This document shows positions 35,234-45,066 of a stretch of 64,000 nt of DNA, one piece after another. The translations under genes and the position numbers were made by a program. Every line of letters begins with the position of its first letter. Position 1 is the stretch's first letter. The notes beneath the pieces were generated by a model. It did no database searches. It was not told the origin of the DNA and worked only from the letters and a program-made list of their open reading frames with translations. Source of the DNA: Cristatella mucedo (taxonomy: Eukaryota; Bryozoa; Phylactolaemata; Cristatellidae); NCBI GenBank assembly GCA_009760855.2, contig WPIO01000026.1, positions 308,001-372,000 of the forward strand, written 5' to 3'.

Positions 35234-35815
35234 TTATTTTTCAGATGCAAACTTTGCATTAGGTATACGAACAATAGCAGTAATATCTGGATACATTTCT
35301 GAAAATTTTGGATCAGTTGTATAAGCAGCACTTGTAAAATCTAGCATAGTTGAAATACTAGATTTACTAGCAAGAAATGTCCAACCAACAGGCATAGTAA
35401 ACAATAAATTAGCAGTAGCATTATCATAAGTAAGAACAAATCTATCAGTTGTAGCTCCAGATTGAGAATCTGAATTAATAATTATATCTGGAACACCATT
35501 TCTCAAATCGTCTGTAATAGCTATATAAATTACAGGTTTAATTGTTATTGTTTGTTCTAATCCTCCAGCTATTCTATAAACAAATGTATTATTAGATTCA
35601 GTCATATTGTTTATAGAGTAAGTTCCACTGAACTTCTTAAAGCAAATCTTAAAACTTTTATTTCTTAACAATATTGGTGTAATGAAACGTTCTTTAATAT
35701 GATTAGTAGTACCAGTTATATTAAAAACATATCCTTCTTTACTTGCTTGACTAGATTTTCTAATACTTTCAACACTCTTTAATCTATTGTTAATACTTTT
35801 TAACAAATCACTCGT
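35234..35815 (-). pseudogene. Minor-capsid-like N-terminal module; start codon ACG
   Basis: A 194-codon open frame ending TAA 35234-35236. The expected start, straight after ATATATAGAA, is ACG at 35813-35815, most simply a mutated ATG. The block HIKERFITPILLRNKSFKIC followed by NNMTESNNTFVYRIAGG resembles the 'PPI-L...Y..aL..f..y.sinNi...NN.f.Y' N-terminal signature of large Polinton minor capsid proteins. With the next gene (34955-35227) it could be two halves of one original protein. Confidence 0.55.
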
Positions 35816-35826
35816 TTCTATATATT

Positions 35827-36960
35827 ATATAAGAGATTGTTTATTTTTGCAACATAACTCTTTGGAGGTTTTCGAGATCGAGCAAGATAATCAATAGCAG
35901 AACTGATAGAACTTATTACACCTCTATTTCCAGCATAAAGTTCACGAAGCCATAAATCGATCTTATCAAATACTTCTTTTTAACTACTTACAATTAATGG
36001 AACCGTCTCTACTCCTTGCTCAACTGCTTTTGGATTAAACCTTGGATTAAGATAATTCAAAATTGTTTCTTCTGTTTCTGTTATTTTCTTCTTTGAATAT
36101 AATTCTGAAAAGACATTGAAAGGAGCACCATCAAATTGTTTTTTTTCTTTTTCTCATTAAGATTTATTATTGTATCTCTTACATTACCAGATACATCACC
36201 TTTATTAACAAGTTCAAGAAGAATATCGTTATCAGTAGGAACAACAGGAGCCGTAATTGCAAGTGGTTCATCTTCTTTTATTTCTTCTATTCTTGCTTTT
36301 TTTCTTCTTCGCGTACCAGTAGAAGGGTTAACATTAAGAATATCAGAAATAAATTCACGAGTATCTTTGATATATTTCATTGTTTTTTTATTAGGTGCAT
36401 TTGTAATTGCTGCATTAATTCTATTAAGAGATTTCTTAGGATTTCCTTTACTGAATGCATCAACAGCTCTTGTAAATACTCTTGTTATATCAGGTGTTGC
36501 TTTTTCTTCTATTACTTTTTGCGCTTGATCTAATACTTTTTTTTATCTCTTCTTTGTATTCTAGTATATTTTTAAACTGGTCTTTATAATCTAAATTCAT
36601 ACTTTTCATTAAAGTTTCTAGTTTATCTCCATATTCAATAACATAATAACCCAATGCTTTTTGTACTTCTTCATGTAGTTCCATTTTAATTGCAAGTGTA
36701 GGTCTAACTTTCTGTAGTTTATCAATAACAATATTACCAGAATTATCAGTTGATTTCTCTAACGCACGTTCATTCAATTCGTGTTCTACTCTATCTCTTG
36801 CTTGCATTTCTGACTCGATTCCTTATATCTCTTGACTGTTATCAAGAATACTAGCAACACGTAGTTTTTCTAAATTAGTATGTTTATTCTCTAAATCTAT
36901 TGCTTCTTTAACACTTCCTCTGTAAGTTTTTTTACTTTCGCATATTTTTTCATTAATCAT
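35827..36960 (-). pseudogene. Element structural or regulatory protein of unknown function
   Basis: ATG 36958-36960 follows GTATATAGGAA and overlaps the ATPase end. The first frame has a TAA at 36823-36825 and runs on through a charged helical region (ELHEEVQKALGYYVIEYGDK) to 36490. A frameshift leads into a stretch with a basic cluster GTRRRKKARIEEIKEDEP (36081-36380). Another leads into a tail with SSAIDYLARSRKPPKSYVAK ending near 35830. Total about 375 codons. The basic cluster could be a nuclear localisation signal. It lies upstream of the capsid block, so a virion role is possible. Confidence 0.45.
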
Positions 36961-36963
36961 TTC

Positions 36964-37648
36964 CTATATACAATTAAAAATAGTTGTTAATTGTTTACCT
37001 GTATTATCTACAGTCCAAAATCTTCATTCCGATTCTGTTTTGGTTAGATCAATAACACAATAACTAAATCTATTCCTAGTACAAGAGTTTACCCAATTTT
37101 TAAACTGTTTCTTATCTATATCACCAACATATGACTAACGAATGTATTCTATATCAGTATTATTTTGTTTTAAAGATTATAATCATATTTATATTGTTTC
37201 TTAGTTCTCTTCTAGGGATTTTAGTAAATCCTTGAGCAAGATAGAATATGTTCAACTCTCTATGTCTTCCTTTAGTAAAATAATCTAATATCTTGGTTTG
37301 ATCTTCTGTCATCAAATCATCTAATACAACAACATTCTTCCATTCTTAAAAGAATCGACTTGTGGCATATTATCAATTCCATTAACCCAAACATAAGCAG
37401 GTTTATCTTTAGTCATTGACATAAGACCGTTATATAATTTTTGATCTAAACTTGAACCAATGATTGTGCAAGTATCATAATTGAGCATACTAAAAATATC
37501 CAATTCATTACTAATTGTGATTTACCTGTGCCACTTGGTCCGAGCACTAATGCTCGAATAGGAACTTTAGGCAATGGCTCTATATGACCAGTATCTACAT
37601 CTTGTCCAAAATTAAAAGCTCTAACTCTTAAAGACACTTTTTTTCCAT
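36964..37648 (-). pseudogene. FtsK/HerA-type DNA packaging ATPase
   Basis: Drives genome packaging into the capsid. ATG 37646-37648 sits back to back with the zinc-ribbon gene. A frameshift in the A-run at the start leads to VRAFNFGQDVDTGHIEPLPK and the Walker A ALVLGPSGTGKSQL (about 37525). AYVWVNGIDNMP follows. After another one-base frameshift near 37350 come the Walker B NVVVLDDLMTE and the sensor-like NIFYLAQGFTKIPRRELRN, typical of the A32/Polinton ATPases. The C-terminal frames run to TAG 36964-36966. About 228 codons, normal for the family; frameshifts inactivate it. Confidence 0.88.
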
Positions 37649-37660
37649 GTTATAATAGAT
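37649..37660. promoter_or_regulatory. 12-bp divergent intergenic promoter
   Basis: Only GTTATAATAGAT separates the ATPase ATG (- strand) from the zinc-ribbon ATG (+ strand). On the + strand it provides TAATAGAT-ATG, the version of the TATATAG start motif seen at most genes of the element. Confidence 0.6.
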
Positions 37661-38113
37661 ATGGACATTTATTGTTTGAAGTGTACAAAACAAACTGATA
37701 CTATTCATGAACAGTATGTTGAAGTAGATTCAACTGAAGGAATGAGAGGAATGTTAAAAGTAATTTGTAATATTTGTGATAGTAAAAAGTCAAAGTCTGT
37801 AAAACTAAAAAGTACTGGTTAGGGTGTATTATCTCATGGTAGAAGATTAGGAACAGGATCAAAAGGTGAAGGTGTATTTTCTCATGGTAGAAGGTTAGGA
37901 ACAGGATCAAAAGGTGAAGGTGTATTATCTCATGGTTGAAGATTGGGAACTGGATTAGAAGATAAGCAACAAATACTTGCAGAACTAAAAAAGACTATCG
38001 ATAAACTAAAAAAATGTAAAATCATCACCGCTAACAGATATAGAAATAAATACTTATATAAAAGAATTAGATATGAAGAACTTTTAGAGGAGTATTTGCA
38101 AGAGATGAACTAA
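37661..38113 (+). pseudogene. Zinc-ribbon protein (DUF5679-like) with triplicated repeat
   Basis: ATG 37661. The N-terminus MDIYCLKCTKQTDTI and then VICNICDSKKSKS gives two CxxC knuckles spaced as in the small DUF5679 zinc ribbons common in Polintons, adintoviruses and other small DNA viruses. Downstream a 48-base unit (about GVLSHGRRLGTGSKGE) stands three times in tandem (37823-37960), followed by a charged helix ending LEEYLQEMN. In-frame stops: TAG 37820-37822 and TGA 37937-37939. The basic, glycine-rich repeats suggest nucleic-acid binding. The end overlaps the protease start. Confidence 0.75.
37823..37960 (+). repeat. 48-bp tandem repeat, three copies
   Basis: The unit begins GGTGTATTATCTCATGG and encodes a 16-residue basic block. 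Copies are nearly identical in a gene that is otherwise decaying. The third copy carries the TGA. Confidence 0.9.
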
Positions 38114-38390
38114 CGAAACCATTAGATAGTGAATGTCTTATTTGTAATTCAGGAGAATCAGATAGAGCAATATATCACTGGGTAGCACTAAAAAAAGAAG
38201 GATCTAAATGTTTTTACTTTGATTCATTCGGTGCACCACCTATGCCAGAAGTAATTTTGGTGTTATACCAAGCTTTCAGACATTTATGCTACAAGAATAC
38301 AATCAAACAGATTGTGGAAGAAGATGTCTAATCTTTCTAAAACTAATGCAAGAATCAGATTTTGGATCAAAAATGGAATTATTAATTTAA
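38073..38390 (+). pseudogene. Adenain-like cysteine protease
   Basis: The capsid maturation protease of Polintons and adenoviruses (C5/Ulp1 fold). ATG 38073, overlapping the zinc-ribbon end; a frameshift lies in the TTTT run near 38083. The frame then gives GVFARDELTK, the catalytic His in IYHWVALKKEG, the catalytic acid in FYFDSFGAPP, and, after a second frameshift near 38255, the catalytic Cys in YNQTDCGRRCLIFL. Stop TAA 38388-38390. The triad order His-Asp-Cys and the DCG motif fit the family. About 106 codons is short; usual is 110-200. Confidence 0.88.
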
Positions 38391-38419
38391 TTTAAACATT
38401 TTCTTTTCCTTGTATATAA

Positions 38420-38903
38420 ATGAAAAATAGAAAATTCGTAGTACTTGAAAATTCTTCTGTTGTAATTCCTAAAGGAAAACCTGCGCGTGTTCATATTGAA
38501 GAGAAAATTAGTAAAGATTCTAAACCCACTTCAATGCATGGATCTATTTCACTGAAGATATGAGACCTGTGTTAGAAGATATTGCTAATAGAGCAAGTAT
38601 GAAACTTGAATACAGCGGCTATGATATATCACAACGTTCAACTATTGGTATAAGAATTGCATTTGGTATTAAACCAAGTATATTCTTTGATCAAAATAAC
38701 AAAAAATGAAATTCGGTAGTGTTTCTGAAGTGATTCAAAAACTTGGCAATGACTTTGCTGTTACTGGTATTCTTGATGGTGGATATGTAACTAAAGATAC
38801 TTATAATTCAGAAGAAAGACTTAATATTAGATTGAAGCTAGATCAAGCTAAAGTTAATAATGTTGATAAGAAACAAGATAAATTCAATCCTGCTGAATAC
38901 TAG
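38420..38903 (+). pseudogene. Element protein of unknown function
   Basis: ATG 38420 follows TTGTATATAA. The first frame (MKNRKFVVLENSSVVIPKGK) breaks near 38545. The next gives EDMRPVLEDIANRASMKLEY and GIRIAFGIKPSIFF. A last frame from ATG 38706 gives MKFGSVSEVIQKLGNDFAVT and ends at TAG 38901-38903. This may be one gene of about 160 codons with two frameshifts, or two genes, the second starting at 38706. No family is recognised. It lies next to the protease on the same strand. Confidence 0.45.
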
Positions 38904-38965
38904 ATATATAAAAAAATACATAAAACACATAAAGCAAAACAAAAATTAAATTAGTTTTTAATTTG

Positions 38966-39723
38966 TTATATCTTTTTTCTAGTAATATCTAACATTCTAT
39001 CGACAATTCCACGTGCATAATTTGTGATCTTTTTAAGACTTGCAGGATTTAATGCTTATCTTTTAAGAAATCCATTGCGAATGAATCATTAAGTAATCCT
39101 AAACCAAGTTTGGCTTTTGCTGCCATGATTGCGGCAACTGTTTTTGAGTCTTCACGTACGTACGCTGGTTGCCTTGGATCCAACGCAATACGTGCTGTAG
39201 ATTCGGCAAGAACAAGATCAGATAAATTTCGTACCTCTGTTTGTTTTGGCTCAGACATAGAACTTGTCTCATTATAAGTATGGTCGTGAATAAGCGCACG
39301 CTAATCAAGACAATTGACCCCTTCATACCCCTCTTCCATTCTTTGATTGAATTTTGTTCCTGGCCCGACATATGAGTGTCGTCCAGTATTGTTAAAACTC
39401 CCGCCATCTATATATTCAGATTTAATATTATTTGGTAATTTTAAATGAAATTCTCTTCCACCTGATAGTTTGTTTATAAAATCTACAATACCCGAACCCT
39501 GTCTTCTATTTGCTTTTAGTTGATTAAATGATAGATTCAGTTGCAAAGCATTATTTTTACTTCTACTCTTTTCTATTCTTGCTAGTTGAGTCTTTGTAAG
39601 AAGAATAGGAACATCACCAGACAGATCAGAGTGTTTAAATCTTATAGAAATAGGTTCTTTTGAATTATGTATTTGTTTTACTTGATGATCTGATAAAGCA
39701 AGTTTTACTGCGTGATAATTCAT
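38966..39723 (-). pseudogene. Core protein X-like / phospholipase A2 fusion
   Basis: ATG 39721-39723 directly behind TATATAGAA. Residues 1-100 repeat the pattern 'KLALSDHQVKQI...ISIRFKHSDL...ILLTKTQLARIEKS...LQLNLSFNQL', the virion core protein X-like module of adintoviruses and adenovirus relatives. Next comes a phospholipase A2-type module: SYVGPGTKFNQR (calcium-loop-like YxGPGT) and ALIHDHTYNE (catalytic His-Asp). The two modules are one frame interrupted only by TAG at 39301-39303. Near 39052 a frameshift leads to a last basic stretch ending ITRKKI at 38966. Capsid-borne PLA2 domains help parvoviruses leave endosomes; a like role is inferred here. Confidence 0.75.
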
Positions 39724-39770
39724 TTCTATATATAATAAATTATTTAAAGAGATAAAAACACTTTATAGAA

Positions 39771-40331
39771 ATGAATCAAGACGAGGTTGATGCTTTGAGA
39801 GAACGTGTTAATGAATTATTGGATTACAGCGCAATAACTGGCAAATTTACAAATAAAATTACTCGCAGTAGTAGAGCAATAGTTGGTAAAGGATCCGGAA
39901 CAATAAACTGAAGTGGATATATACAAATAAGAATTGATGGGAAAATATACCTTGCTCATAGATTAGCATTTTTGGTGGTGACTGGTAAAATACCTTTGCA
40001 AGAGATAGATCACATCGATAACAATAAGTTAAATAATAGTTTTAATAATTTACGCGAGGCTAATAGATCAGAAAACAATAGAAAAAAATGTATTACTAAA
40101 AAAAATGTCTGGTTTTGTGGGGGTTTGTTGGTATAATAAAACAAACAAATGGAGAGCATATATTCGAATAGATAAACATTTATATCAATCTTGGGATACT
40201 ATTCTTCTGCTGAAGAGGCCGCTGAAACACGCGATATGGTTGCAATAAAAATTCATTTGGAATTTGCTCGACTTAACTTTGACTATTGTTTAACAGAAGA
40301 TAGTAAACTAGTTAGATTCACAGATTATTAG
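39771..40331 (+). pseudogene. HNH endonuclease with AP2 DNA-binding domain
   Basis: ATG 39771 follows CTTTATAGAA. One frame reads an N-terminal module (DYSAITGKFTNK), then an in-frame TGA where a Trp would be expected, then GYIQIRIDGKIYLAHRLAFL, IDHIDNNKLNNSFNNLREA and RSENNRKK: the HNH_3-type homing endonuclease with its His-His-Asn positions. After frameshifts near 40100 and 40195 an AP2 module follows (VGVCWYNKTNKWRAYIRIDK, SAEEAAETRDMVAIKIH, EFARLNFD) to TAG 40329-40331. HNH-AP2 proteins are common in phages and giant viruses, where they are selfish genes. Its end overlaps the convergent neighbour. Confidence 0.8.
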
Positions 40332-40934
40332 TTACGACATCTCTTTTTAAGCTCATCTCTTAACTTAATCATTTCATTATATATTCGTTCTTGACTTGCC
40401 CCTTGTGCAAATAGATTAGCAAGTAAAAGTGCACTTTCTGCTTGATAATTACAGGTCTTTTTAGCAGCAACTGTACTACTTTCTATTTTCTTAATTTCTT
40501 TTTAGTTCTGGTGAATAACTAACACCAGACTCCTCCACTAGTTTCTTTCCTTGTTTTAAATAATCTAATCTATTCTTTACTTCTGGATTCTGTACTTTTT
40601 TACTCAAATCAATATCTACTCCTCTGTCTAACAGTTCCATCATATTATGTATATCAGTAATTGCATTTTTTAATCTCTCACTTTAAAGACTAAGAGCTTT
40701 TATCCTTTCCTCATGTGTATTCATAGGCGGCGCCTTTGCTGTATACATAGTTGTATCTATTATCTTTTTTATTAGACCAGCAACAGTTACTGCAATTGAA
40801 ACTCCTAATCCAACTGCCCCCACTACAGATGCTATACTTGCAACAATAGCAGGAATTGCGGTGATAAATCCTCCTGATTTCGTTTCTAAGAAATTCTTTT
40901 TCCAAGCAATTAAATCTAAGTTTGTTCCAGACAT
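40328..40934 (-). pseudogene. Membrane protein with coiled-coil tail
   Basis: ATG 40932-40934. Residues ~25-60 form a long Ala/Val/Ile-rich hydrophobic stretch (AIPAIVASIASVVGAVGLGV), probably one or two membrane segments or a fusion-peptide-like region. TAA at 40683-40685 interrupts the frame; it continues as ITDIHNMMELLDRGVDIDLS. A frameshift near 40500 leads to a last helical part ESALLLANLFAQGASQERIY ending at TAA 40328-40330. About 200 codons. It overlaps the end of the gene upstream. Possibly a virion membrane-active protein; unproven. Confidence 0.55.
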
Positions 40935-41558
40935 GGCACTTCTTCACCAAACCTCTCACTCAAAAATGTACTCGGATCTAAATACCAATCACTATTTGAC
41001 TTTTCTGCTTCTAATAATATTTCATTGATATAATAACCTAATTCTAAAGATGCCACCATTTTTTGCAAGCCTTTTTTTCTGACATTGTCTTCCAAAACAC
41101 ATTTCCGTACTTACCTGAAGAAATATCATGTACTATTTCTTCTATAAATAGTCCAAGATCTACAATCCCTGTAACTACAGAAAGGAATCCTCCTAAAACT
41201 TTAGTTGCAGTACCAATCACTTTTAATGATTGTAAAGCTTTTGGTACTATCCTTGCAATTTTATCCGACACCTGTAGGGATAATTTCATTGCAAGTTTTG
41301 TAACTGCTTTTGATCCAACTTCAGTTTCAGTAGTAAAACCTTATATAATTATAATTCATTTATATAGCGCCCCAAGAGAACTTAATCTCTATTCAGGCGC
41401 TTCACATATGCCTCGGGGCTCGAGCCCACGACCTCAGTCAGAACTTGGTCGGGGCGAGCACCTTAACCACTAGACCAAACCAGCGCGTCAACAACATCTT
41501 TACTTATTTTAACTCCTTTTATATCTTCAGAAAGTCCTTTACCTTTTTTATTCTTCAT
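40916..41558 (-). pseudogene. Hydrophobic element protein split by a SINE
   Basis: ATG 41556-41558 (MKNKKGKGLSEDIKGVKISK) runs to about 41490, where a SINE-A copy interrupts it. Beyond the SINE the frame resumes as SKAVTKLAMKLSLQVSDKIA, with a hydrophobic segment VLGGFLSVVTGIVDLGLFI, and breaks by frameshift near 41065. It ends as YYINEILLEAEKSNSDWYLD with stop at 40916-40918. It shares its layout (hydrophobic centre, charged ends) with the next gene down. A LINE tail begins right at its start codon. Confidence 0.55.
41343..41490 (-). mobile_element. SINE-A inserted in an element gene
   Basis: An ATAATTATAATTCATTTATA tail and the 3' block GCGCCCCAAGAGAACTTAATC are followed by the B-box-like GGGCTCGAGCCC and the A-box side GGTTTGGTCTAGTGG (on the - strand). 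It is nearly identical to the copy at 16058. It proves host-SINE activity after the Polinton inserted. Confidence 0.9.
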
Positions 41559-41559
41559 A

Positions 41560-42211
41560 TATAATAATAATAATAATAATAATGTACTTGATAAAGCGCC
41601 CTCAGAGAATGTAATCTCTTTCTAGGCGCTTTACATTTGCTGCAAAGGGAAATGCAATTGAATGGTAACTAAAATCATGCTTGAAAAACAAACAAAATGA
41701 ATATCATGGTTAGGGGTGACATGCACAGGGTCAGCATGCAAATGTGGTTAGTGGCAGCATGCACAGTGTCAGCACGCATAAGCACGTGAAGGACGAATCA
41801 CAGGGACCCACTAAATGCTGTCCTAAATAGGTGTGTTTTTAAGTTTCTTTTAAATGTGGTCAGGTCAGGGGATGTTCTGACGCAAGTCGGGAGGGAGTTC
41901 CAGGCTTTGGGAGCATACGAACTAAATGCACGGTCTCCAAAGGATTTAAGGTTTGTACGAGGTATTTGTAGACTGTTGGATTCCGAAAAGCGGGTGGTAC
42001 GATGCGTGACCTGATGGGGGAGTATGTCGGAGAGATAGGCTGGAGCCATAGAATGAAGGGACCTAAAAGTGAGCGACAAAACCTTGAAGTCAATCCGTTG
42101 CTTGACTGGGAGCCAGTGCAGGTCGGCGAGAAGTGGAGTAATGTGGCAACTGCGACGCTCGCGACAGACAAGCCTAGCTGCAGAGTTTTGCACCAGCTGC
42201 AATCGCCTGAT
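41560..42211 (-). mobile_element. L2/CR1-like LINE, 5' truncated, inside the Polinton
   Basis: (ATT)n tail at 41560-41585, 3' UTR, then the intact C-terminal ORF block: the - strand frame 41798-42202 contains LQLVQNSAARLVCRERRS-type sequence. It breaks off at about 42211 within this block (5' truncation). It is very similar to the copy at 48368, so the insertion is fairly recent. Confidence 0.9.
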
Positions 42212-42239
42212 CGTATGATAAGTAATGGAAAAAGTAAGA

Positions 42240-43107
42240 AAAGTTAATGAAATATTTATACTAATCTTAATGAAAATAATAATAATAGAATAATAATAAT
42301 AGAGTAAGTAATTTAGGTTTTCCTGTCAATGACTCTGATGCTATAAGATTAGATTATGTTCTTAGTAGTAACTTTTGTAATAGTGTTGCTACTAATGCTA
42401 GTGGAGATTTAGCAAGAGTATCAAGTCTAAGTGATTTATTATCTAGAAAAGATGTAGTGATGAAATCTCAATTGAACTATAAGAATATTTATGGCATAAT
42501 GGGTAATTCTGCTGATGGGACTACTTACTCAGATTTTAGACCATATAAAGTAATAAACTATGGATTACTAAAACGTATGACTCAAGTGTTTCAAGGTAAA
42601 GCAACGTCATGTATTGATATGGCAAAAAAGATTATAAATTTAAAAGTATCTGATGTAGTAACAAAACAATATGTTGATATTACTAAACAAGTAGCATTTA
42701 GATATTTAGCTTTTAGTTCTAATACTTATCCTAATATAGTTTATCTTGATATGTTAGGTTTAAATATTACTGCTAATGGAAGTACTTAGTCAAGTTTTTC
42801 ATTGCAACAAATTACACCAGGGGACACACCACTTATTCACAAACAATTAGGTAAAACAATAGGATATGTAACTAATCTTGAAACTTTTTTTCCAGGAGTA
42901 TTATCTAATTTTAATATTATACCAAATATTATGTATGCAACTGATAAAAATAATTCTTATTTAGAATTAACTAGTGATAATACTTATGGTGTTAGTGGTA
43001 TAATAGTTTTAATAATTAATATTGATGGAACATGTACTTATGCTACCGATCAGTTTTCTGTTGCAAGTGGAATTACTTTTATAGATTTTATTGTTAGTAT
43101 TGTATAG
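42240..43107 (+). pseudogene. Fibre-like protein 2
   Basis: The start is lost or obscured by the LINE and an AAT-rich stretch. The readable frame begins RVSNLGFPVNDSDAIRLDYV and contains NLKVSDVVTKQYVD, the same collar repeat as the gene at 30220. It is interrupted by TAG at 42787-42789 and ends TAG 43105-43107. The second half (TPGDTPLIHKQLGKTIGYVT onward) should be the head domain. The stop codon lies inside the TATAG motif of the next gene. Confidence 0.65.
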
Positions 43108-43109
43108 AA

Positions 43110-43951
43110 ATGTTAGGATTTAGAAGAAAAGGAAAGGTATTAGTGCAAAGAATTATATTAGAAAGACTGGTGATATACTTAGTGGTAATCTAAGTATGAA
43201 TGGTAATCTTATAAAGAATTTTGGTGATCTTGCTGATTCTGGAGATACTGTAAACAGAAAGTATATAGATACAAAATTTGTTGCAAAGATTTCTTGATAA
43301 ACTACTTCTGACGGAGATACTGATACGAACAATTATAGAATAGTAGATCTTGCTAATCCTGTTAATCCTAATGATGCTGCAACAAAAGATTATGCTGATA
43401 CTAAACTACCTATTACTGGTGGAACAATTAGAGGAAATTTAACTGTAACAGGTGGTATTAGTGCTAGTGGCCCTCCTGTTGGTGATATTAGTTATGATTA
43501 TAGTGTACCAAATAAAAATTATATTGATACAAACTTTCTTCATTTACATAGAGGAACTGTTAATGGGAATCTAGATATGTTGAGCAATATTATTAAAATT
43601 GAAAATGATCCTGTTAAGCTTAATGATGGTGTTAATCTTGATTACCTAATTAGGGCTACATATGGTAATGTTGCAGTTATGAATTTTACTGGTTTCTTTG
43701 AAGGTTCATTACATACAACAGTTGGGAATTTAATATATGATGGCAAACAGATTAGTACATTAGAAGAAATTTCTGTCCCTAGAGGTATATTTGTACTTTT
43801 GGCAATATATACATATTCTCCAAATTGTTTGGAAGTTATTCTTTAGATTCAAATAAGAAAATAGTATAGAGTTCTCTATTTTTAGCTACATCAGATTTAT
43901 TTAATAAAACAATAAATGTAACACTTTATATGGCAATACATAAAAATGCTT
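43110..43951 (+). pseudogene. Fibre-like protein 3
   Basis: ATG 43110 directly behind TGTATAGAA. After an early frameshift it reads NYIRKTGDILSGNLSMNGNL, then VDLANPVNPNDAATKDYAD, then a further collar unit (TGGTIRGNLTVTGGI). TGA-TAA near 43295 and frameshifts around 43830 break it. It ends at TAG 43949-43951, overlapping the start of the next fibre gene (ATG 43946). The NLxMxGNxIxNLxDPVNxxDAATKxY-D pattern is the clearest fibre signature in the element. Confidence 0.75.
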
Positions 43952-45066
43952 AGTAGAAAAGATTTACAAATTGATGGAAATTTGAACTTTGATTCAAACA
44001 GAATAACAAACGTTGGAGAAACCGTAGATCTATTTGAAACAGTTAATAAATCATTTGCCGATAACAATTATGCAAGAAAAGACTCAGATCAATATATAAC
44101 TGGTAATTTATCTGCAAATTCAAAAAAGTATGTAAGATTACCAGATCCTGTCAGTGGAAGTGATGTTGCAAAAAAAATATCTTGATACAAAAGTTGATGT
44201 ATATAGTCCAAGTAGAAGCATAAATGGAAATTTAGGTGTTAATAGATTAATAATGATTAGAAATGATTCAAATTTCAATAATTATAAACCAAATGATATA
44301 ATTCCTAATACATTTCTTAATCATTTTTATTTAGGATCTGGAAATTTTCCATATTTTTCAAATATTATTGCTAATGCCCGTTTTATTTGATATTATGGAA
44401 ATTTAACTGTAAAGAGTGTAAGTAAAATTGGAAATCCATTGCAAGCATTTTTTTCTTCTAGCAGTGGAAAATTAATTTTAGCAAAACTATCAGATATAAA
44501 TATAAAAGAAGTAGAATACACAAGTATAATTATAAAGGTAAGTGATATAAATAATGCAACAAATGGTGCTAGTAATTTCGTTGATTCTCTAACTATACAG
44601 TTTCTAAGTCACTTTATTATGGTGATTCGTTTTTACCATTTAGTTTTAGTACAGAAATGGATAGAATATATTTCAGAGTTATGAAAGCAAATATTGCAAT
44701 TAGTATTGAAAAGACAACAGTTATTGATAATGAAGACAATGTTATTGTTAGAGATTTTTATCATATGATTGCTTATAATTCAATGTATCTTTCTTACTTC
44801 AAATTAAAATATTATGGAGTTGTTAATAATATGATGTTAATGAACAGTTCATTATTCAATTTTACTATTGGAAATAATCAATCAAAAACTACTTTTTACT
44901 GTAGTTTATTTATCTAGTTTTAAATAGTTCATACATTACAGCGCCAACTGATACAGATTATATTGAGCTTGGCTTAGTTAAAGGAGTTCATTATTCTTAT
45001 TCAGCGTCGATAGATAAAACAGATGGTATAAGAAAATATGTTAATCCTCATACTTCAGAAATTTAA
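43946..45066 (+). pseudogene. Fibre-like protein 4
   Basis: ATG 43946. It reads LQIDGNLNFDSNRITNVGET and YVRLPDPVSGSDVAKK with the collar pattern, then a frameshift near 44175. Pieces at 44154-44390, 44439-44684 and 44657-44917 follow in changing frames. The end STAPTDTDYIELGLVKGVHY-like stretch (44940-45060) stops at TAA 45064-45066. About 370 codons. It is the third fibre gene in a row and the fourth of the element; the head parts differ between them. Confidence 0.65.
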
